A stretch of 6,134 bases of DNA, taken from assembly GCA_017353855.1 (NCBI GenBank), contig JAFMSA010000271.1, positions 1 to 6,134 on the forward strand. The letters run 5' to 3'. Under the pieces are notes generated by a model. That model searched no databases. It was not told where the DNA came from and saw only the letters and a list, made by a program, of their open reading frames with translations. Both the position numbers and the translations under genes were made by a program. The DNA comes from Alphaproteobacteria bacterium (lineage in GTDB: Bacteria; Pseudomonadota; Alphaproteobacteria; ATCC43930; CGMCC-115725). Shown piece after piece: positions 1-4,495 of the stretch; position 1 is the stretch's first letter; each line of letters starts with the position of its first letter.

Positions 1-157
1 CGCCGCGGTACGCCGAGCCACCGAGTAGGGGCCGATATCGCAGGCGGGGGTAAAGGGATATCGGATCGCAGCGCTGCCTCGATTATGGCAGCGGACTGTC
101 GACCCTTATGTGTGCGGGGCGGTTGCTTCCGGGTTACCACTCGCTTTTCCCGGCACA
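1..157. other. Left edge, no gene recognised
   Basis: No open frame here looks coding. The only structure seen is the inverted repeat at 32-64. No T-run follows it, so it is not a clear intrinsic terminator. Confidence 0.5.
32..64. repeat. 8-bp perfect inverted repeat
   Basis: CCGATATC (32-39) and GATATCGG (57-64) are exact reverse complements separated by 17 purine-rich bases. It could form a cruciform or hairpin; no function is apparent. Confidence 0.4.
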
Positions 158-513
158 TTAATGGCTCAACAACGGATGACCAAAGAGCGCAGGGACGAGA
201 TCGTCCAGAACGAACAGGATCTGCGCGCAGACACAGGCTCTGCTCTTGAGGGTACAATAGCCTCGAGGGTCAGCCGCTGCATCTCCGCGAGATAGGACAA
301 GGCCGGGGTTCATCGTGCTCACTGCCCTACTCGAAGGCGAACTCGATGAGCGGCATGAAGTGGTTCAGCGGCTCCTCTTTCGGCGGGCGTCCGGTGAACC
401 GGTTCGTGAGGTAGGGCGTACCGAAATCGAAAAACGCAGGATCAGTCAGGAAAAAAGATCGCGAGCGTCCTGTTTTGTCTTCAGCGATGGCGCTCAGGCT
501 ATAGCGGTTGCAC
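158..513 (-). pseudogene. C-terminal remnant of an outer-membrane-type protein
   Basis: Decayed gene fragment readable only by switching frames. Frame 1 (513-327) gives FDFGTPYLTNRF and NHFMPLIEFAFE, then a TAG. A second frame gives NPGL (310-299). A third gives LSYLAEMQRLTLEAIVP (about 300-250). Reading then returns to the second frame for QILFVLDDLVPALFGHPLLSH and a TAA at 158-160. Joined, this resembles a C-terminal pattern I recall from uncharacterised secreted or outer-membrane proteins of alphaproteobacteria (PYL, then LIPLVE, TVNPG, EAIIP, a QLHFFLDDL-like segment and a terminal GxP). The match is from memory and no family name is claimed. The N-terminal part is missing: the open frame begins at the end of the response-regulator remnant, so 5' truncation preceded or accompanied the frameshifts. 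Confidence 0.5.
498..505. repeat. GCTATAGC octamer, copy 1
   Basis: Self-complementary octamer just past the end of the response-regulator remnant, about 10 bases from its stop at 515-517. Confidence 0.35.
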
Positions 514-514
514 A

Positions 515-1190
515 TCACTTCTGCGTAGTCCAGCAGTACCCCAAACTGGCGCGATTGTTGATGTGGTTGAAATCGGGATCGATCTCGCGCAACTTCTTCC
601 GCATACGCCTGATGAAGCTACGTATATTGGCGCGATACGGCCCGCGTCCGCGGCAAAATCTCTGCCGCGGACGGGATCGTAGATCTCGCGGTAGCCGACG
701 TTCTGTTTGCCTTCTCGGCCTACAGGTCACGATCTCGAATTCCCTCAACGTCAGATTGACCTGCCCACAATGCCCGCCTTGTGTCAACCGCAGCTATCAA
801 GAATTCCGGTTAGGCTCGGCAGGCCGTCCCTCCCCTTCCCGCAATCAGTTGCAGCCGCTTTAACAAAATCGGCAAGCGGCGCGATTTGTCGATAAAATCG
901 ACGGCGCCTCTTTCCAGTGCCGCCTCCTCGTAGATATCGTCAGAAAGGGCTGTGAGAAAGATCACTGGGATTCTGATACCGGAACCGCGCATTTGTTGCA
1001 GCACGTCGATGCCGGAGAGGTCCGGCATCCGCCAGTCCAATAGCATGACGTCGGCGCTACCGCTGCTCAGATAGGCGAGTACGTCCCGACCGTTGTCAAA
1101 ACCGGTGACCTCATATCCTTCATCGATCAGATTGAGGCTGAGCGACTCCCGGAAAAGATCGTCATCATCAACAAGCAGGAGATGGGGCAT
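515..1190 (-). pseudogene. OmpR/ChvI-type response regulator, frameshifted
   Basis: Remnant of a two-domain DNA-binding response regulator. The receiver is open from the ATG at 1190 (MPHLLLVDDDD) to TAA at 810-812: numbering from that Met, acidic residues 8-10, phospho-acceptor Asp52 (LLDWRMPDLSG), Thr80, Lys102 (FIDKSRR). A longer TTG start at 1244 is possible but less likely. After the receiver the winged-helix domain is broken over frames: DTRRALWAG (about 785-759), then VNLTLREFEIV (760-728) one frame over, then NVGYREIYDPVRGRDFAA (about 702-649) in another frame, then back to the second frame for YRANIRSFIRRMRKKLREID and GYCW, ending in TGA at 515-517. Joined, these give the normal order of such a regulator: transactivation loop, recognition helix and wing. 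At least three frame changes plus a stop mean it cannot make the full protein. The truncated receiver (126 residues) might still be made. No partner kinase gene is adjacent. Confidence 0.8.
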
Positions 1191-1206
1191 ATGTGGCTTG
1201 GCGTTA

Positions 1207-1214
1207 GCTATAGC
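1207..1214. repeat. GCTATAGC octamer, copy 2
   Basis: Same octamer, spanning the stop of the lipoprotein-like remnant and lying about 17 bases upstream of the response-regulator ATG. Confidence 0.35.
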
Positions 1215-1815
1215 GAGCTGCTCCGAACGCGCAGAGATTTCCAATTCTGATGCCTCAGCGCATCGCCGCTATCCCCCTTTACTGCGTAGTGCGGTGTCCG
1301 CATCTGATTGCTGTGAAGGTCGAGGTACAAGTACAGATCTAGCTCGCAGGTGGCATCCTTGTATCGCCAGACCGGAGGCGGCGGTTGCCGAAATTCCTGA
1401 GCTGCCGCCCCCAATAAACGCGTCACGTCCGTTGGTCCGGGCCAATCAGCTCGCTCGCTCGAGGGCAGGACGCATTGATCGCCGAGGCATGGATGGGCAA
1501 AAGGGTGGCCCGCCTGTACGCGGGCACTGCGGGTTGCTGGTTCAGCCATTACCTGCGCCGCGCTCGGCGTCGGGATGCCGATCGATTGGGAAGGTCTGCG
1601 GCTTGTACGTCAGTCGAGCGGCAAGTCGGGTCGACACCCCTGGCAGCGGCCGAGCAGCCGGCGGCCTGGGACGGCGGGAAGGGCCATGCGCCGGTGCGGG
1701 CAGCCAGCACACTCGCACCCAGACCGATTAAAGCGGGATAGCTCAGCAAGTCCCGCCGATTGGATCTCGTCAGCAGCGCCACGGAGCCGTCGTTACCAAT
1801 TGGGATGGTCGCCAA
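1208..1815 (-). pseudogene. Small lipoprotein-like gene, frameshifted
   Basis: Two overlapping frames appear to be one broken gene. The upstream frame (1815-1549) has an export-signal look: twin arginine in TRSNRRDLLSYP followed by a hydrophobic run PALIGLGASVLAA and Arg where a lipobox would have Cys. The downstream frame (1549-1208) carries TDVTRLLGAAAQEFRQ, then PPVWRYKDATCELDLYLYLD (about 1378-1319). This LLG...VWRY...C.LDLYLY pattern is one I recall from small alphaproteobacterial lipoproteins of unknown function. A third frame supplies SELIGPDQ (1455-1432), which fits directly before TDVTRLLG and shows a frameshift near 1432. The middle (about 1700-1460) is a proline/alanine-rich linker with no clear frame. 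The start is uncertain (TTG at 1815 or GTG at 1782). It ends 17 bases before the response-regulator ATG, so the two were probably co-transcribed. Arg in place of the lipid-modified Cys is a guess, since true lipobox alignment is not available. Confidence 0.5.
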
Positions 1816-1873
1816 ATTCCTTCGCGCCTATTTTCCCGAGGAAGAGAGCGCAATCAATCGAATGCGGCGACTG

Positions 1874-2086
1874 TCATGTTTTTGACGCAACCGATGCCGC
1901 ATGCCCGCGACGCGACTCGCCCAAAAAGGCGGGCGCATTTAGCGCGCCGCTAACCGCCGCCGTGCCCGCCAACAACCCGCTCACGATCGCATCCTTGCTG
2001 ATCCGACGCTCGTCGCGCCGACGACGGGCTGCCTGAAGCGCGCTCCCGAGCCGACCGGTCCTGGCCGGCATCATCGGGATCCGCAT
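1874..2086 (-). CDS. Possible small protein of unknown function
   Basis: A 70-residue open frame with ATG at 2086 and a TGAGG Shine-Dalgarno-like sequence eight bases upstream (GAGG at 2095-2098 on the minus strand). The first half is strongly basic (ALQAARRRRDERR), followed by a hydrophobic stretch VSGLLAGTAAVSGALN that could be a short membrane segment. I recognise no family. It lies on the same strand as the neighbouring remnants and could be a decayed fragment or a chance frame in GC-rich DNA. The ribosome binding site is the main argument for it. Confidence 0.22.
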   Translation of the reverse strand: MRIPMMPARTGRLGSALQAARRRRDERRISKDAIVSGLLAGTAAVSGALNAPAFLGESRRGHAASVASKT

Positions 2087-2243
2087 TACAGAGGCCTCAC
2101 CTCACCAATATCCTCGGCAATCACCGACCCAATTGGCATGCGAAAATCAACCGGCCTTCCTCTTCAGCCAACCATCATGCCGTCTGACTGCAGGAACATC
2201 TGACACTCAAATCGCGCAGTTGAGAGGCTCGGTTTTTATAAGT

Positions 2244-2270
2244 CGACCAAATAAGGTCGTTTATATTATT
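2244..2270 (+). terminator. Weak hairpin followed by T/A-rich run
   Basis: CGACC (2244-2248) pairs with GGTCG (2255-2259) around a six-base AAATAA loop, followed by TTTATATTATT. A five-pair stem is short for a terminator, and no gene is seen ending just upstream on this strand. Confidence 0.15.
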
Positions 2271-2280
2271 TCCGGAGCCA

Positions 2281-2309
2281 TTGACATTGATGCTGTTGGT
2301 TTCTACCAT
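2281..2309 (+). promoter_or_regulatory. Sigma-70-like promoter candidate
   Basis: A perfect TTGACA at 2281-2286 is followed after 17 bases by TACCAT (2304-2309), four of six matches to TATAAT. The upstream 50 bases are AT-rich, as a UP-like region would be. No recognisable gene lies downstream on this strand, so if active it would drive an unknown transcript or is a relic. Confidence 0.25.
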
Positions 2310-2537
2310 TACATCGAGAGTTATCGGGACGCGTGTCCCTCGCTCAGCAAATTTAGCGTTTTGCGACAGAAAGGCAGCGCGGCGACCAGTTCTCCAGCAA
2401 CGCGGCGCCGCTCACCGCAGCGCGTGACTCTGCGAGTTCCGCTTCCCCGGTCGGCATGTCAGGGGTCTCCGGGCCGGGCGGCTGCGCGGATAACAGGTTC
2501 GCCGCCCGCTTCGCGGCGCCCTCCGGCGCACCGGCGA

Positions 2538-2552
2538 CCGCCGTGCCGGCGG
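2538..2552. repeat. GC-rich perfect hairpin
   Basis: CCGCCG, a three-base loop TGC, then CGGCGG, inside the GC-rich block. No T-run follows, so it is not called as a terminator. Confidence 0.3.
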
Positions 2553-2730
2553 CGGGGCGCCCGCGGTAGCACTCCCCTGCCCTTTCCTCACGTCATCCCC
2601 CTATTAACAAGGCTACTACTCCCGGCACAACGGACGACAGGTTTAGGGCGATGGGAGACGGTCACACGCATGCTTCGGCACGAACTCGGTAAGCCGACCC
2701 TCGGCTAGCACGACTGATAGTCCTTTTGAG

Positions 2731-2743
2731 TGCCCATTGGGCA
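2731..2743. promoter_or_regulatory. 13-bp perfect palindrome, possible operator
   Basis: TGCCCATTGGGCA has two exact 6-bp arms around a single T. It has the symmetry of a dimeric regulator's site, but no gene start lies beside it and no regulator family is implied. Confidence 0.25.
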
Positions 2744-2964
2744 GCAAAACCATCATTGGCCGCGTACTAAGAATGGCCACAAGCATTGCGTGCATGATAA
2801 ATCACCATAGGTGCCCCCGTGGAAGTGGCCCAGTCTTAGCTAATTGTATCAATCGCGTTTGAGCGGAGGGACGTCCCAAGGAATTCCAGCAAATCGCGCG
2901 ACCTGTATTACTGAAAGACAAAGGTGCAGAGCTACGTGAGTGGGGTTTGATGAACGCTGGCTAA

Positions 2965-2972
2965 GCTATAGC
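2965..2972. repeat. GCTATAGC octamer, copy 3
   Basis: Same octamer, here within the 10-bp palindrome AGCTATAGCT (2964-2973), overlapping the last bases of the cyclase stop codon. Confidence 0.35.
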
Positions 2973-4114
2973 TAGCGGCTCTTTCGAAGACGAAGCACAT
3001 TAAGTACTGCGATCGGTCGAGTGAGGCCCTTCAGGGAGACTTCGCCAAGCGGCTCGAGCTCAGTGAGGCTGTCAACGGCTGCACCGACGCGTTGCGTGAT
3101 CAGGATTTGGCCGTCTTTGGCCTCGGCGCAGAGCCGGGCGGCAACATTGATTACGGTGCCGATGGCTGTGTAGTCGAACCGGCCCTCGAAACCGATCGGG
3201 CCGAGGGTAGCGTGCCCTTGCGCAATGCCAACGCCAAAGCCTAACTCGTACCCGCGAGACGACCATGATCGGGCAAGCGAGGCGACGGTGTCTCGCATAT
3301 GCACGGCGAGGCGAACGGCGCGGTAGGCGGCGTCCGGACACGGCACCGGATCGTTGAAGATGACGATCAGGCCGTCGCCGGTGAAGCGATCGAGCGTCCC
3401 TTCGTACCGATGAATCAGCGGTCCCAGCGCCGTGTGATATTCGCGCAGGACCACGATGACGTCCTCCGGCTCAGCCGTTTCGGAGAACGCGGTAAATCCG
3501 CGCATATCGCAGAACAGCGCGACGACGTCGCGCCGATGAATGTCGAGAACCGCTTCGCCGCCGGCAGACGTTATCGTCTCCGCGATCTGCGGCGCGAGAA
3601 ACTGCTTTAGCCGACTGATGCGTTCGATCTCGCCAAGCTGCGCGGCGACCCGATCCTCAAGGGTTTTGTTCCATTCAGCGAGCTCGGCCGCCTGCTCCTC
3701 GAGCCGTTGCGCCTGTCCCTGCACGGTGTCGTGCAGTGCCTTAATTCGCAGCATTGAGCGCACACGCGCCGAAAGTGCGGCATGATCGACGGGTTTGGTC
3801 AGGTAATCGTCGCCGCCGGCTTCGAGTCCCGCGATGACATCCTTCGCATCGGCACGGGCGGTGACGAGGATCACTGGGATGAACGGCACCGAAGTATCGG
3901 CCTTCAATCTCTTGACGGCTTCGATTCCGTCCATCTTTGGCATCATGATGTCGAGGAGCACGAGGTCGGGCAGCAGCTCGTGAATTTTTTCGAGAGCCTC
4001 TACGCCGTCCCCGGACGTCGCTACCTCATAGCCCTGGCTTTCGAGGCGCATCTGCAGGATCTCGAGGTTGTCCGCGACGTCATCGACGACAAGGATGAGG
4101 GCCGGGTCGCGCAT
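2972..4114 (-). CDS. Receiver-coiled coil-class III adenylate/guanylate cyclase
   Basis: Response regulator of 380 residues whose output is nucleotide cyclisation. Receiver domain about 5-120: Asp11/Asp12, phospho-acceptor Asp55 (LVLLDIMMPKMDG), Thr85, Lys107 (LTKP). A charged heptad-like helix (about 125-172, with EEQAAELAEWNKTLEDR) leads into the cyclase domain, about 190-378, and probably transmits phosphorylation into dimer rearrangement. Class III residues seen: metal-binding Asp203 (FCDMRGFT) and Asp247 (RFTGDG), Thr316 at the second purine-contact position (YTAIG), transition-state Asn323 and Arg327 (NVAARL). The position that is Lys in canonical adenylyl cyclases is Arg243; I recall Arg here in related receiver-cyclases, so it is probably a subfamily trait. 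Thr316 fits the class IIIb pattern and favours cAMP, but substrate is not proven. The start has an AGGG Shine-Dalgarno nine bases upstream and lies six bases after the preceding stop. No Rho-independent terminator follows. Confidence 0.94.
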   Translation of the reverse strand: MRDPALILVVDDVADNLEILQMRLESQGYEVATSGDGVEALEKIHELLPDLVLLDIMMPKMDGIEAVKRLKADTSVPFIPVILVTARADAKDVIAGLEAGGDDYLTKPVDHAALSARVRSMLRIKALHDTVQGQAQRLEEQAAELAEWNKTLEDRVAAQLGEIERISRLKQFLAPQIAETITSAGGEAVLDIHRRDVVALFCDMRGFTAFSETAEPEDVIVVLREYHTALGPLIHRYEGTLDRFTGDGLIVIFNDPVPCPDAAYRAVRLAVHMRDTVASLARSWSSRGYELGFGVGIAQGHATLGPIGFEGRFDYTAIGTVINVAARLCAEAKDGQILITQRVGAAVDSLTELEPLGEVSLKGLTRPIAVLNVLRLRKSR

Positions 4115-4120
4115 CGCAAT

Positions 4121-4495
4121 TCACCCTGCATCCGCCAGGAACTCGCGGATCTTGGCCAACAACTCGCGCGGGCTGAATGGCTTGGCGACATAGCCGTCGC
4201 AGCCCGCGTCGCGGGCTTTGGCTTCGTCTCCTGAGAGTGCATAGGAGGTGACGGCTATGACCGGCACTGCTTTCAGCTCGGGAACCGCGCGGATCCGGCG
4301 GGTCGCCTCGTAGCCGTCCATTTCCGGCAATTGGATGTCCATTAGGATCAGGTCCGGCCGATGGCTTTGCGCCATGGCCACCCCCTGCTCCCCGTCTACC
4401 GCCTCGATCAGCTCGTAGCCGAGGCTGTTGAGCAGATCTCGGATGATCTGGCGGTTGTCTTCATTGTCCTCGATGACGAGGATGCGATTGCTCAT
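4121..4495 (-). CDS. Single-domain response regulator, DivK/CheY-like
   Basis: A 124-residue stand-alone receiver with no output domain. The acidic pocket Glu9/Asp10, phospho-acceptor Asp53 (in LILMDIQLPEMDGYEA), Thr83 and Lys105 (in VAKPF) are all present, so it should be phosphorylatable. The start motif ILVIEDNEDNRQI and the DGYEATRRIR segment are typical of DivK-type receivers common in alphaproteobacteria. Its ATG overlaps the kinase stop by one base (TGATG), with a consensus AGGAGG seven bases upstream inside the kinase gene, so translation is probably coupled. Position between kinase and receiver-cyclase suggests a phosphate shuttle or phosphate sink, or an allosteric regulator of the kinase, as DivK is in Caulobacter. 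That role is inference; it need not be the orthologue of the cell-cycle DivK, so no symbol is given. Confidence 0.93.
   Translation of the reverse strand: MSNRILVIEDNEDNRQIIRDLLNSLGYELIEAVDGEQGVAMAQSHRPDLILMDIQLPEMDGYEATRRIRAVPELKAVPVIAVTSYALSGDEAKARDAGCDGYVAKPFSPRELLAKIREFLADAG
4124..4127 (-). promoter_or_regulatory. Shine-Dalgarno for the receiver-cyclase
   Basis: Reads AGGG on the minus strand, nine bases before the ATG at 4114, just inside the end of the DivK-like gene (AGGGTGA carries that gene's TGA). It supports the chosen start directly before RDPALILVVDD, the expected beginning of a receiver domain. Confidence 0.55.

Larger units (their letters stand above)
1816..2971. other. Gene-poor stretch between operon and remnants
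   Basis: No confident protein or RNA gene. Contents, left to right: the weak 70-residue candidate on the minus strand (1874-2086); an AT-rich island around 2230-2310 containing a small hairpin and a promoter-like sequence; a very GC-rich block at about 2380-2575; a mixed segment with a 13-bp palindrome at 2731; and a short protein-like open segment at 2863-2964. The long plus-strand frame 2133-2708 starts only at TTG, runs across both the AT-rich and GC-rich parts with changing composition, and has no recognisable domain, so I do not call it. Confidence 0.6.

Noticed and set aside
327..513. MCNRYSL start resembling the MCGRYSL opening of SRAP (YedK-type) proteins
   Set aside because: The resemblance stops after seven residues, and the rest fits the outer-membrane-type remnant instead. 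Catalytic Cys2 alone is not enough.
315..863. 182-codon plus-strand open frame
   Set aside because: It is the complement of the response-regulator and outer-membrane-type remnants. Its translation is Arg/Ser-rich with no recognisable pattern.
1093..1731. 212-codon plus-strand open frame
   Set aside because: It runs antisense to the receiver domain and the lipoprotein-like remnant; both minus-strand readings have recognisable motifs and this one has none.
2133..2708. 191-codon plus-strand open frame
   Set aside because: It starts at TTG without a good ribosome binding site, spans an AT-rich and a GC-rich part with different composition, ends in Arg/Pro/Ser-rich low-complexity sequence and shows no domain.
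2590..2970. Insertion sequence remnant
   Set aside because: I looked for transposase motifs, terminal inverted repeats and target duplications between the operon and the remnants and found none.
2930..2975. Terminator after the cyclase gene
   Set aside because: The AGCTATAGCT palindrome is only 10 bp, has no loop and is not followed by a T-run on the minus strand.
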